The notes under the pieces are model-generated. The model saw only the letters and a list, made by a program, of their open reading frames with translations. It did no database searches and was not told the origin of the DNA. Shown piece by piece: positions 1 to 10,999 of a stretch of 64,000 nt of DNA; position 1 is the stretch's first letter; each line of letters opens with the position of its first letter. The translations under genes were made by a program, and so were the position numbers. The stretch covers positions 2,577,236 to 2,641,235 of the forward strand of contig CM067511.1 in assembly GCA_034509495.1 (NCBI GenBank). The letters are read 5' to 3'. Source of the DNA: Acestrorhynchus altus. Its lineage: Eukaryota > Chordata > Actinopteri > Characiformes > Acestrorhynchidae.

Positions 1-269
1 GCAGGAAGAAAAGATCATTGAGGAAAAATAACTGATCACACTGGCATTGCACAACCTGATAAACCAGGACTGACCTGTGCTGTTGCCTAATGTGTGAACT
101 ATCTGAATAATTCCTTAGAGGAAAACACCCCTATGCAATAATCCTCTTTCAGTGGAAGTTTACTCACCAAGGAATGTATTGGGTACTACACCTAATTATT
201 CATGCAATTATCTAATCAGCCAATCAGTGCAATGCATGCAGATACCACGCAGATACCCAGCCAGCAGAG

Positions 270-410
270 ATCACAGGAATGCTCAGCAATGTTTCAGGAA
301 GGTTATTCTGTAACATTGTAGACATAATGCTCCAGGAATGTTCTGAAAACATGCACTGTAATAAATATTTGCCTTACAGCATTATTGGAACATTTCTTAC
401 ATACATTCTT
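270..410 (+). repeat. Dispersed repeat, related to 9095-9195
   Basis: GGAATGTTCTGAAAACATGC, TTGCCTTACAGCATTATTGG and AACATTTCTTACATA resemble GGATGTTCTGAAAACATGTG, TTGCTTCACAATGTTATTAC and AACTTTTCTTACATAACC at 9121-9195, same orientation. The family is unknown to me. Confidence 0.4.
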
Positions 411-678
411 ACTCTTAATTAGACAAAAATATCAGCTTCTATTCAGTTTTCAGCTGAAATTAACGTCATAATTGTTATGAAATGTAATGTTTAGAAGCCC
501 TGATCAATTTTGTTTTCGTACTTTGATGTACTTTTATTTGTTGAATAATTAGTGTTTATAGGAGACATATCAGATATTGTTATTTTCCTGATACTGGCCT
601 TTATGATACTGGTTTAGAGGTGCAGAAAAGTCACATGCCAGTCACATGTGTTGTAGATCTGTGCTCACAGGATTCATG

Positions 679-810
679 TTATTAGCCCCGCCCCCTCTCT
701 CTGATCAGTCAGAGTCTGTATGCAGGTTGAGCATGTGCATGTGGACAGAGCAGTAAACATGCACTGGAAGCTCCTTTGGTGTTTAAACTGGGATTTAATT
801 CCTGAAATTA
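679..810 (-). repeat. GC-box minisatellite element, partial, one 52-bp unit
   Basis: In reverse orientation it shows AGCCCCGCCCCCTCTCTCTG, then GTCTGTATGCAGGTTGAGCA, then the flank GGACAGAGCAGTAAACATGC and TTTAAACTGGGATT. One GC-box unit is present and the tail is not recognised. Confidence 0.8.
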
Positions 811-2289
811 ATTTTAGCTTAGGTTTTCCATACTGGATTATTCACTGATTCTAATAATGTTTGGATAGGCTAATGGGCGTGTATCTCTGGTTGTGAGAGT
901 TAAACACCCTTGGGGATAAAAAATCCAGGTACGGTTGAGCCTTCAGAAAAGGTACAGACTGTACCTGTTGTAAAAATATCAGGTAGAACATTGTCTTACA
1001 TCTTCATCATACTCCATTTCAAATCTGTTGTTCTGTTGATGCCAGATGAGCAACCCATAAAAAAAAACTATTTAGGTTGCTATTATTAAGATCTTGGAAT
1101 TGCTCCAGTAACCCAGAGTCCTGCTCACTCCAGACAGCTCTAATTTGAGCATTATTAACATACCAATGAGGTACACAGTGTGCATTTCCTCCACAGTGCC
1201 ATTCTTCCACATGTATCCATACTGCAAAAAAAAAGGTCTAATGTTTGCACTCCATCTGGAAAATTATCTTTTTATCAGATGGAGTCCAGCAAGTTCAGGT
1301 TCATATGCTTTCAGGGTAGACTGTAGACCCCACCGTTAGGACGCTCTGGGGGCTGACTGCATGTATTTGATCTTTGTTGACCTGCTCTTTACAGAAATAA
1401 AAAAGGACAGTAATGGAAAAGAATAAAGATTAGAATCAGATCCAAATGAAAGATATCTTCGTGTCACGTCTGCCGCCAGTCCATTGAGGTTCGTGAACTT
1501 CATTTTGAACCATTTGGCACATTTCCACCAACAAAAATAAGTTCCAGAACCTGAAAAGTTCATTCATAGTGGGAACCAAAGATTAGTAGGTTTTTCAGCT
1601 GTGAGTGTGTCTACATGTATAGGAGCAATGAATACCATTCGTTGGGGTCTTCTACATCTTCTTATCACCAAATGTTGATCCATGTTTGGAATAAAACAGA
1701 CATCTGTAACAGCAAAGGCTGGCAGGTAGCTATACATGCTACCATTTTCTCACTACTGTTTACTGATGCTGTGCAGCGCCCTCTGTTGATGATGTATTCT
1801 GTGACGTATCACATGTCGTGACAAAGACAAGCCAAAAACAATGGACTCTGGACCCTGACAACTGCAGCTTGAAGCTCCAGTGAAGTGATGATACATTTCC
1901 GAATAGCTTCATCATGTGTGCCAATATATTGTCAGGTCCAACAACGTTTACCATCAAAATGCTCCTCAAGCTTGTAATATTTTGTTATACTGATAGGCAG
2001 AGCCCATAAAGCTGTCATATCTGAAAGAAATACTTTCCATTGAAGATGTGAGAATGCGCTTGTGGGCTGATAAGGGAAGCTCTTGACGAATCCACTGCCA
2101 GATCACGACTTTAACACATTTTACACGGGTGGAATCCATCACATAACACAGACACATTTCCACTTCTTCGCCACTGTGCTGGATAGATGAAATATAGCTG
2201 CCTGAAACAGAAACAGCTCAGAGTTTACATAAGTCAGAAAGAACATGGTGGAAGAGGCTGGAGAGGGAACCAGGTAGGTCTAGGTAGTA

Positions 2290-2460
2290 GGGCTGCATGT
2301 TGTATCGTTTGATAGCTGTTTTCCTATGAGGTTCTATAGTACCTGCTTTCAGCTCAGCTTTCGTCCCCTCAAGGCATGAACTCCCACCTCTAAAGATGTC
2401 CTGTGGTGTCCAGCACCAAGCTGCTATCAGCAGAGCCTTCAACCCTCAGGAACCACCAGT
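2290..2460 (-). mobile_element. Tc1-like transposase C-terminal relic
   Basis: On the minus strand a short ORF contains ALLIAAWCWTPQDIFRG, resembling the LKDLLLTSWCQIP.HTFRG region near the C-terminus of a common fish DDE transposase. On the + strand the diagnostic words are GTCCTGTGGTGTCCAGCACC. It is truncated on both sides. Confidence 0.6.
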
Positions 2461-2554
2461 CACGCATCACTGGTTCCTGACTGGTTCCAGCATAATGTCA
2501 TGCTGTCAATGTCATGTTGAACATTGCTCTGAACATTAAAGTGCTGGCTTTTCC

Positions 2555-2920
2555 AAAGGAGCTTCCAGTGCATGTTTACTGCTCTGTCCACGTGAACATG
2601 ATCAACCTGCATACAGACTCTGACTGATCAGAGAGAGGGGGCGGGGCTGATGCTCAACCTGCATACAGACTCTGACTGATCAGAGAGAGGGGGCAGGGCT
2701 GATGCTCAACCTGCATACAGACTCATTGGTCACACAGTTTTCAATTTTCAGAATAAAAGTCCTGTAAAAGGGATAATACTGACACATATAAAATTAATAC
2801 AAATTAAAAGGGGCATTCAGTTATTTTTTATTTTATTTTTTGTTTGGACCACTGTCAAATATTTTGAAGATTTGTATAAAAATATCCTTGTAAATCTAAT
2901 CATTACAAATAAGGATGATG
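2555..2920 (+). repeat. GC-box minisatellite element, two and a half units
   Basis: The head flank (CTTCCAGTGCATGTTTACTG, then CTGTCCACGTGAACATGATC) precedes two complete units and a third broken off after CATACAGACTC. The second unit has a mutated box (GGGGGCAGGGCT). A tail piece with CAGAATAAAAGTCCTGTAAA follows. Confidence 0.85.
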
Positions 2921-3174
2921 ATGATGATGATAAGTTCCCATACAATCTGTTGTATGGTAATAATTACGCCTAATGGCGTAATTATGTATCTAAGTACGAT
3001 AGTAAGTACTGACCTCATGCTGTTTCATGTCTGGGAAAGGCTTAATTGTGGTGCTGTTATGGATACAGAGAGAATTTCTATTGCTTTTACTATTTTCACT
3101 GGGACACGTTTAGCCAAAACATTAAAACCGCTTGTCTAATGTTGAGTAGGTCACATTAGGCAGTAGGTCACCAA

Positions 3175-4355
3175 AACAACTCTGACCCGTCAATGAATCG
3201 GCTCCATGGGACCTTCTGAAGGTGTCCAGCCTTGTACCAAGCTGTTAGCTGTAGACTCTTTAAGTCCTCTAAGGTAAGGTGGAGCCTCCATGGATTGCGC
3301 CAGTGAGCTTTGGGTGCCCATGACCCTTCACTGGTTCACTGGTTTTCCTTCCTTGAAGCACTTTTGGACCACAATCACTGCATACCTGGAACATCCCACA
3401 AGACCTGCCTGATGTTTTGGAGATATTTTGACCCAGTTGTCTAGGACAAGGGTTCTCAACCTTTTCCACTTCATGGCCCTCTTGTTTATTACTAGAAAAC
3501 ATAGAAGCCCAGGAAAGCAAAACTCAACTTTTTATGGAATTATTTTGCATGTTATTTCTCTGACAATGAAAATGTGAGAATTATGGCCTGAACAAAATAT
3601 TGAAAAAATCTTGAGAAATGAGCAGTAAAAACACACTGCTAACATCAGGCAACACATACAGTTACAAAATGGACTTTTATATTTCTGTCGGAAAGCTGTC
3701 TCTATAAGTCAGATAACCTACTTCTGTTATTCCATCATATTATTGTGTTATTTTGCCTCGTGTTACTAGTGAATCTCAAAAAATCACAACATTGTGAAAG
3801 TTATTTTTGTTCATAATTTATGTAAAAAGTTTTAACTGTCATATATTTTATATTCATTCATTCATTCAATGTTATTTTTAATATATTTTGATACTGATTT
3901 ATAATTAAGTCAAACCTGAATTTAAACATTGTAATAATAAGAGCTGATCAACAGTTAAAAAATAATCTGAGATGCACTATTTATTTATTTATTTATTTAT
4001 TTATTTATTGATTGATTGATTGATTGATTTAAAGTATTACCAGCCCACTGTGGACTACTACCTAATATCTACCTAAGGATAGACCTCCAGACCACTAGAC
4101 AGTGGTTCTCGGCCCACTGGTGGTCCCCAGCCCCCAGGTTGAGGAACCCTGGTCAGGGACAGGGTTTGGTCCTTGTTAGAGTGTCTCAGATTCTTACATT
4201 TGACCCATTTTTGTGCTTCAACTCATCAACGTCCAGTCCTGACAGACCATTTGTGAACTATTTCCTAATAGTTATTTTTAACAGTGGTCATCAAAGTGTC
4301 CTAAGGACAGGTTTGTCTCTTTTGGCTGAACGGACTGTACATTACTGAAGCTACC
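3175..4355 (-). mobile_element. Tc1-like element relic, split by a nested hAT-like insertion
   Basis: The left part (3175-3446) reads antisense to the transposase. The minus-strand ORF shows GHGHPKLTG and QLGQNISKTSGRSCGMF, the paired helix-turn-helix region. The right part (4152-4350) resumes at GGTTTGGTCCTTGTTAGAGT, continuing the same element (start of the protein and terminal region). The coding frame is broken. Identification rests on remembered consensus wording of this widespread fish element. Confidence 0.65.
3447..4151. mobile_element. hAT-like non-autonomous element nested in a Tc1-like relic
   Basis: The termini CAAGGGTTCTCAACC and (reverse complement) CAGGGTTCCTCAACC match each other and the CAGNGGTTCTCAACC ends of hAT elements. 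The flanking octamers GTCTAGGA (3439-3446) and GTCAGGGA (4152-4159) match at 6 of 8 bases, as expected for a decayed 8-bp target duplication. The 705-bp interior is AT-rich, with an ATTT run then a GATT run near 3980-4030, and has no ORF. Confidence 0.72.
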
Positions 4356-4789
4356 CATTACTTTATGTGCACTGTTGCAAAAATGTCACAATTTGAAACA
4401 GATTTCTCTTCTCTCTGGCTTTCATTCAAAAAGCACATACATTAAACAAGATTTATGTTCTCCTGGAAATTTATGATATTGCGTCGGTGTTGTTTTACAC
4501 AGAAGTTCTTATGAAAAATCCACTGAATTGATTTTATGCACAAACACAAACTGATGCTATACTATTACTAATGAATTATTCAATCTGACTTGTGGGTTTT
4601 TCTCATGTCTGTTATTCATGCTGTGCAGTCTTTTATAGATATATAGTTCATATAGTAAAAATCATTGATAATAAATCCATTCAGAAATGTGTATAAATAA
4701 ATATAGTGTATATAAACTCGACTTTTACTTGGTGTATAATGATCTGGTCACATTGTACACGTTGGTTAAACTTTACACAGACATATCAT

Positions 4790-5373
4790 AACAAACTGCA
4801 CTTACCGTATCTAAACATTTCAGTCTCAATTCATTGTATGATCAATTATCAGTGAGTAATCCAGCTCGCCATGTGTTTCCATCTGAATCAAATCCCAGTT
4901 TAAAAGTCAAATAAGCTTCCAGTGCATGTTTACTGCTCTGTCCACATGTACATGCTAAACCTGCATACAGACTCTGACTCAGAGGGGCGGGGCTAATGAT
5001 GTCACTGACCCAGATTTTGAGATTTATCATGAAGAAAAAAATGAAAAGAAAGAGGCTGTTTGCTTTCTTCTTTTTTTTTTGCTCACATAGAATAAAAGTC
5101 TTAATTAGAGCTACTACTGATACATACAGGGATTACAAAATTAATAAAATACTTCCAGGTTGTTTTCTATTTGTCAATTGTTTTGAAGAAATGATTGTTA
5201 TAAATACACATCAATCTAATCATAACAAATAACTTGTATTTTCAGCTCAAAATGCTCTTTTTTAAATTTTCTGGTATGTGTGACTGTCTCATGAATCCTC
5301 TTTTAACATTTTAGTGAATAGAACGTCAAACTACAAAAACATCCCACAAACTTAGCCTAGAGTTCTAAAGGTT
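4790..5373 (+). repeat. GC-box minisatellite element, near full length, one unit
   Basis: This copy shows the whole layout: a head with ACAAACTGCACTTACC and CCCAGTTTAAA, one shortened GC-box unit (GAGGGGCGGGGCTAATGATG), the TCACTGACCCAGAT boundary, an AT-rich tail with GGTATGTGTGACTGTCTC and AAAACATCCCACAAAC, and the terminus GTTCTAAAGGTTAA. Confidence 0.85.
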
Positions 5374-5944
5374 AAGTTATGCTGCGTCAATAATTTCACA
5401 CAACATTTAACAATACATTCAGTAAACGGTATTTTGCTCCTATCCGGCAGCCTTATTAGGGAGTGTGTGTGGCATCGGGCATGCCGAGGGTGTCTGTGTG
5501 TGAGGGTGGCTTGAAGGGGGTGGGGAAGCAGAGTGTGTTTTGCCAGTACTCTCCCCTGTGTTTTGACATTCTGGTGGGTGAGCCAGACGACAGGCAGGCT
5601 TTGTTCTCCCAGGCTGATCATTATCGCTGCCAATTGTTTGCAGAGGTCCTCGGATCCAGAGTCTATCTATACCACTCAAAACCATGCGGTCCAGTGACAG
5701 CCTGTCCATCTGAGACAGAGACGGAGAGACAAAGAGAGAGAGAAGAGCCACAAGGAAACCAGAGAAGAACGTAGAGAGCACTGAATGTTGGGAAGAGACT
5801 GCGATGAAATAAAGCTGATAGAAATAAAGCAGGAAAACCAAAGAAAAACAAAAGCAAAGGCTGGAAACTGAAAACAAAAAACAACAAAAAAAGAATTTTT
5901 AATATCATTTTTAATATCATTACCTATGGGTGACAGTGTCGTCT

Positions 5945-6345
5945 AAGTGGTTCCCACTTCTAGGATGTTATTAAACTGTAGTAACATAGTCATTGAGGTG
6001 GAACTGCTTTTGGTAGATGGTTGTTGATAGGTTGTTTGGTAGATGATGTTTGCTTGAATTTGTCTGTTGGCTGGACATTTCTGGTGGACTGTTCTTGGTC
6101 CAGCAGTGACACTGAGGGGTTTAAACACTCCAGCAGCACTGCTGTGTCTGATCCAATTGCGCCAGTGAAACACACATTCCATGGTGGTCCTGTGGGGTCC
6201 TGATCATTGAAGATCAGGGTGATCAGGGAGAATAAAGTCTGCAGAGAAACAGATGAACTACAGTCTGGAATTATAGAACTACACAGTGCTGCTGTGTGGT
6301 CAGAGGAGCTGATAGAGTGGACAGTGAAGAGTTGATCATAATATG
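5945..6345 (+). mobile_element. Fish MITE/SINE-type element, copy 1
   Basis: It carries GGACATTTCTGGTGGACTGT, CAGCAGTGACACTGAGGGGT, GGTGGTCCTGTGGGGTCCTG, AGAAACAGATGAACTACAGT and GAGCTGATAGAGTGGACAGT. The reverse complement of the same words recurs at 49640-50055. I recall this as a widespread repeat in otophysan fish but cannot assign a class with confidence. Confidence 0.7.
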
Positions 6346-6684
6346 AACGTTGGTTGTGGTCTATTGGTGCTGTCGCAAATCTCAAGTTTTACAGGAGGAG
6401 AAAAAGCCTTCAAAACTTTTAAAGGGAGTCAAAGTAAAAAGTTGTCTGGGAGCATTATCATTGGCCCATTCATCATGGAATTTGACAGCTGCCAAAATGA
6501 GAAAGGCAAAAATTAAGATGTGTAGCATTTCTGCAAGCTTTCATAAAACTGATTCACTACTTTTTTTTTTATGGAATAAACCCCCCTCACACTTTTCACA
6601 GATCATTAAACAACCATTCTAACAAAAACACGTCCCATCCAGAAGAGGCTCGTCTGCAACCTAAACGCTACAAATTGTCTGATA

Positions 6685-6719
<35 letters not shown>

Positions 6720-7053
6720 CAAGCCACCCTCTTTCTTCACTGGACGACTCTGAAACCACATAATTCAAACAGTGTGATTGTTGTAAGGCAGTGTTGTTAT
6801 GATGGGCAGGGTGGACTCGGTTGCTGGACAGGATCTGAAGATGGCTTTTGGTGAGGTTTGGGGGAAGAATGCCACACGTCTCTGTCGATGAATAACAAGA
6901 TCAGGAGAAGTATGCAAGCCATGTAAAAACAGACCGTATTACAAACAAAACAATCAGTCGGTGGTATTGGGAGATGCTTTCCTAAACAAAGGACTGAAGT
7001 CTCGCAATCTTGCCGTGCAAAGAAGTATCTCATTGGGATGGAGCAATGCCGTG

Positions 7054-7101
7054 TTGGTGGTGGGTGGTGGGTGGTGGGTGGTGGGGGATGGGGGAGGGGG
7101 T
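7054..7101 (+). repeat. G-rich GGGTGGT tract, potential G-quadruplex
   Basis: GTTGGTGGTGGGTGGTGGGT is followed by further GGTGGG copies and GGGGGATGGGGGAGGGGG. More than four runs of three or more G lie within 48 bases on the sense strand of the astrotactin intron. Confidence 0.8.
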
Positions 7102-7304
7102 TGTGAGTGTTTTGACTGCATAGTCATAAACAGTATCCACTTCAATGAATTGCCAGTTCTTGCCGAAAGGATCTGACAGGTCACGTTATGTATTTTATAT
7201 AACCACATTCACAACCACATGACCAACAGAAAGATTGATTAGACGGTAAAACAGTTATCAGAGAAAGAGCTGTATTAGAGACTCGTGGAGGGTTGGTACA
7301 TCCT

Positions 7305-7800
7305 GACTGAATTCAATCCCAGTTTAAATTCCAAAGCAGCTTCCAGTGCATGTTTACTGCTCTGTCTATCAGAGAGAGGGGGCGGGGCTGATGCTCAACC
7401 TGCATACAGACTGTGACTGATCAGAGAGAGGGGGCGGGGCTGATGCGCAACCTGCATACAGACTCTGACTGATCAGAGAGAGGGGGCGGGGCTGATGCTC
7501 AACCTGCATACAGACTCTGACTGATCAGAGAGAGGGGGCGGGGCTGATGTGATCAGTTGTGGTCATTTTCTAAGATGTATGTACATTTTTATTTAAATAT
7601 TTACATATTTTAAATATTTTAATTCTCTTAATATTTATATTTCAAACAAAGACACATGTGAGTAGTCTAGGATCTCCTGAAAATCACAATATCTGGTATG
7701 TGTGACTGTCTCCTGCACATACTTTTCTCATTTTCCGCCAATAAAAGTACATTAAATTAAAACATTTCACAAAATTATTCTTGAGTTCTAAAGATTAAGG
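7305..7800 (+). repeat. GC-box minisatellite element, four GC boxes
   Basis: A truncated unit from about 7368 is followed by three full 52-bp units (7394-7549), each with GGGGGCGGGGCTGATG. The head flank CAATCCCAGTTTAAATTCC and the tail signatures GGTATGTGTGACTGTCTC and GAGTTCTAAAGATTAA are present. The units are nearly identical to one another. Confidence 0.88.
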
Positions 7801-8091
7801 CCTAGTTGGACTGGATAAGTAGTATTGATTTTTTGAGATGCAAAGAATGTGGATCTCAGAATTGAGGCATAAAATTGGATTTTAGAAATGAGGATGACGA
7901 CGACGATATTAGAACAAAACACTTCCCAGTTGAATTGATTCTTTCAGGACTTGAGCTTAAAACACATGCTGACATGTTTCATTGTTGAACATCATGGATC
8001 AAGGCATAGGAATGATGTAGGCCTTCTCGATTTTATTACTCATCATTTTCAAATGCAGTGTTTATGAGTGTCTATTCATAACCATTATGAA

Positions 8092-8425
8092 ATATATATA
8101 TATATATATCCAGTATGAATATTCAATAGGTTTGTTTGTTACCATCAGACTGCAATGATTGTGGAGTATTTTTATCCAGTATGAATCTTCAGCATGTTTG
8201 GGTGTTACAGTCTGACAGTAAGAACTGTGACATCGTTTGAGGTTATTATGAATCTTCAGTAATGAAGGATTTTAACCCAGTATGTACACATTTTACAATA
8301 TAAAAATAATAATTGTGCAGGCAGTTTAATCCAGTATGAATCTGCTGTGTGGGTAGTTTTCACAGTCTGGCTGTCATAATTGTAGAGGGAGTTTAATCCA
8401 GTATGAATCTGCAGTGTGTGTAAAG
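8092..8425 (+). repeat. Imperfect tandem repeat with TTTAATCCAGTATGAATCT
   Basis: TCCAGTATGAATATTC, TCCAGTATGAATCTTCAGCA, CCCAGTATGTACAC, TCCAGTATGAATCTGCTGTG and TCCAGTATGAATCTGCAGTG occur in order at spacings of roughly 60-110 bp. They are separated by TCACAGTCTGNCTGT-like words. It starts in an AT microsatellite (8092-8110). Confidence 0.65.
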
Positions 8426-9199
8426 GCTTGTCCATGGGCCATCCACAATGGTTGTCACGTCCAACAGCTGAGCGTCATTTTGTTTGCACCGGGGTGGTCC
8501 GAGAATACGCAGGACCCGAGCTTTAATGTGTTTTGTATTTGCCGAACGGAACTCCGTCATTAGAGGAAGTGGGAGTCCCATTTAAGCAGCTATTAACCAT
8601 AATGGCTGGCCTTTTTCTTTTCTTTTCTTTTTCTTTTTTGCATAAACTCCGCTCCCGACAGGGCAATTTCCAAACGTAACAGAATCCTCTGGAATCCTGC
8701 CGGCCTGTTGTGAGTTATGGCTGTTTTTTTGGTGGGGGGTTCCATGGTGACAGAGTGCAGTGGGTCTGTTTCCTTTAGCAGATCAGCCTATAGTGTTGGG
8801 GTGGTTTGTTGCAGGATAGGGGGCATCATGGGGCAGACAGGTAGCTGTTTACCTCCCTCACGCACCCATAAGATGATGGAAGGTACTGGAGGGCTCCGCA
8901 GAGCTCAGGTGCTGAGGTTAATAAATGTGTGAGTCAGTGTGGAAGTGAGTTAATGCTTTTCCAATGCAGTTTTAATGAGGAGTCATCGTTTAATAAACTG
9001 TATTTCTAATGCTGTTCATGTCGACACTGACCTCTCCATCATTCTTTATTGCTCTCCTTCACACGTACCCCTCTCTCATAGTCTTTAAAAGGGTCCGGGA
9101 AATGACAGCAATAGCATTCCATGGATGTTCTGAAAACATGTGACTTTTTAATCATTTGCTTCACAATGTTATTACAACTTTTCTTACATAACCAAGCTT

Positions 9200-9925
9200 G
9201 TACCATAACAGTGTGGAAAAATCTGAAGTGAATTTTCAGAGAATAAAAGAATAAACATAAAAAAGTTCAACAAAAACATTCAAAGCATTCGTATAATGTT
9301 CTACTAACCAAGCCTTTCTAGACGAGACATCTCTGTATCAATTTTTACTGTTTAACCTTGATTTTCTTTTTTTTCTCAGAAACTTTAGAAAATTATCACT
9401 TGAAATGTAGCAATTTACAGAATTTAAATATATGTATGAATTTGACCATGTTTTTCTGATGTTATTCATTTATTTATTTTTGCTTTTAAAGACTAAAAAC
9501 ATCAAAACTAAAAACTGCTGGACATTGATCATCCAAAGGGGTTTTTGAGATGAAAATGTAAGAATTTGAATAATTATTTGTAATGATTACGTTGACAAGG
9601 ACATTTATAATAAGTCCTTTGAAACACTTGACAAAATAAAAAAACAACCTGCATGTCTTTTATTATTTTTGTTAATTATGAATGTATCAGTATTATCCCT
9701 TCTTGGGACTTTTATTTTGAAATTTTGAACATTGTGTGTATTAAAAGAATATAAACAGCCCATCCCAATATCAGGGTCAGTGAAGTCATTAGCCCCGCCT
9801 CCTCTCCCTGATCAGACAGAGTCTGTATGCAGGTTGAGCATGAACACGTGGACAGAGCAGTAAACATGCACTGGAGGCTCCTTTTGTGTTTAAACTGGGA
9901 TTGAATTCAGTTGTAAACGAGTGAA
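9200..9925 (-). repeat. GC-box minisatellite element, reverse orientation, one unit
   Basis: The AT-rich tail comes first (AGGACATTTATAATAAGTCC, then CAGTGAAGTCATTAGCCCCG). One unit follows with a changed box (GCCCCGCCTCCTCTCCCTGA), then GGACAGAGCAGTAAACATGC and TTTAAACTGGGATTGAATTC. Confidence 0.8.
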
Positions 9926-10364
9926 TTTTGGCTGTTTTCTGGTCTTAATTACTCGTTGATAAATCATCGCTGCAATGGTTTGATATTGTTTCAGAATTGT
10001 CTGCTGTGTTTGTGCTCCTAGATGTTTGGGGCACGTCGTCAGGGAAGCACAGACATTTCAACCCTCATTGGGGGCTTCTCTTCATCCTGCCTGGTCTTTC
10101 TGAAATGCAAAATCCACAACCATAAAAAATCAGAGTCAGCTGTAAAGACAAATCTGATTTAAGGGAGAGTTGAATAGAGTTATCCATTCTGATTGTTTTG
10201 ATGCCACTGCTGGTCACAGTCGTCTAAATCATCTAAAGTTTCTTCACATAACTGTAGTTGATGGACACATTCCATATTTTGCTTTATTTCTGCCAGATCT
10301 TCAGAATTCCCACTTCTATCCGTCTGTGTCTCTCTCCAACTCCTTCCCATTCTATATCTTTCTC

Positions 10365-10388
10365 TATCCAATTCTCTCTCTCCCTCTC

Positions 10389-10424
<36 letters not shown>

Positions 10425-10465
10425 CACATACAACAATATCCAATCTCTCGCTTTCTCTCTCTCAG
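10365..10465 (+). repeat. TC microsatellite forming the acceptor tract of exon 10466
   Basis: CTCTCTCTCTCCCTCTCTCT and longer TC runs are followed by CCACATACAACAATATCCAA and CTTTCTCTCTCTCAG. It doubles as polypyrimidine tract. Confidence 0.85.
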
Positions 10466-10566
10466 GTTCACACTCTATGCTGTGGACAGTCGTGGTAGCC
10501 GGTCAGACTCCACCTATGTGACGGTGCGCACCTCCTGCCCGATGGTGGACGACAGCAGAGCAGAAG
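10466..10566 (+). CDS. astn2: Astrotactin (probably astn2), antepenultimate coding exon: end of FnIII domain
   Basis: This 101-bp internal exon lies between a TC-rich tract ending CTCTCAG and a GAAG|GTGAAT donor. It supplies the last base of a split codon, 33 whole codons (beginning FTLYAVDSRG, ending CPMVDDSRAE) and the first base of another. The residues match the last strands of the astrotactin fibronectin type III domain. Astrotactins are large membrane glycoproteins of neurons. ASTN1 supports glia-guided neuronal migration, and ASTN2 controls surface levels of ASTN1 and other membrane proteins through trafficking. The split codon is completed exactly by the next exon (G+AG = Glu). Upstream exons with the EGF, MACPF and earlier FnIII parts must lie left of the window; I found none in 1-10465. 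Choosing astn2 over astn1 rests mainly on the convergent pappa gene. Confidence 0.93.
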
Positions 10567-10834
10567 GTGAATTTTCTGTCTCTCCTCTCCTCCCCTCCCT
10601 TTCTCACCCAGTCATGCTCGCTCTCCAGCCAGGATGATTGTATCTTCACAAGTGTGTGTGGCGTGAATGAAGAGTGAGCTGTGTGTCGGTGACCTGACTG
10701 AGAAGTGGCGGGTCAGGATCTCACCCAGCTGAGGTGCCACAGCTCCATTTCTCCTCACTTCAGCATTACATCATCCACAGTGGCTGCTGCACAACCCTGC
10801 CTGATCTTTCCTCAAATACAATATATCTGCATTG

Positions 10835-10990
10835 TATGGACAAAAGTATCGGGACGCCTGATGTTTCCTCCCAAATCAAAGCCTTTAAAAAGAGTTTATG
10901 TTCAATGATCTCCATCCCAGCTCATCCCAAAAGTACTGGATGGAGCACCATCATTTGTTGTCGTTGTCCTGTTGGAAGATAAAGCTTCAT
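10835..10990 (+). mobile_element. 'GGACAAAAGTATTGGGACAC' MITE, truncated
   Basis: TATGGACAAAAGTATCGGGA, TTAAAAAGAGTTTATG and CCCAAAAGTACTGGATGGAG identify this family. The middle and 3' part are missing, and a Tc1-like relic follows directly. Confidence 0.72.
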
Positions 10991-10999
10991 CCCAGTCTG

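Larger units (their letters stand above)
1..10465 (+). other. Astrotactin intron (3' part) with repeats
   Basis: No exon was recognised here. The stretch holds five copies of the GC-box minisatellite element, a Tc1-like relic, a Tc1-like element with a nested hAT-like insertion, an ADJ-type MITE (5945-6345), a tandem array near 8.1-8.4 kb and a G-rich tract at 7054. In 800-2200, 5380-5940, 6350-7050, 7800-8080, 8420-9090 and 9960-10360 I see only unclassified AT-rich or low-complexity intronic DNA. Sequences near 270-410 and 9095-9195 resemble each other. Confidence 0.6.

Noticed and set aside
10170..10637. A 155-codon + strand open frame as a gene of its own
   Set aside because: Only the part 10466-10566 is coding. 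The rest reads through a TC microsatellite and past a clear splice donor.
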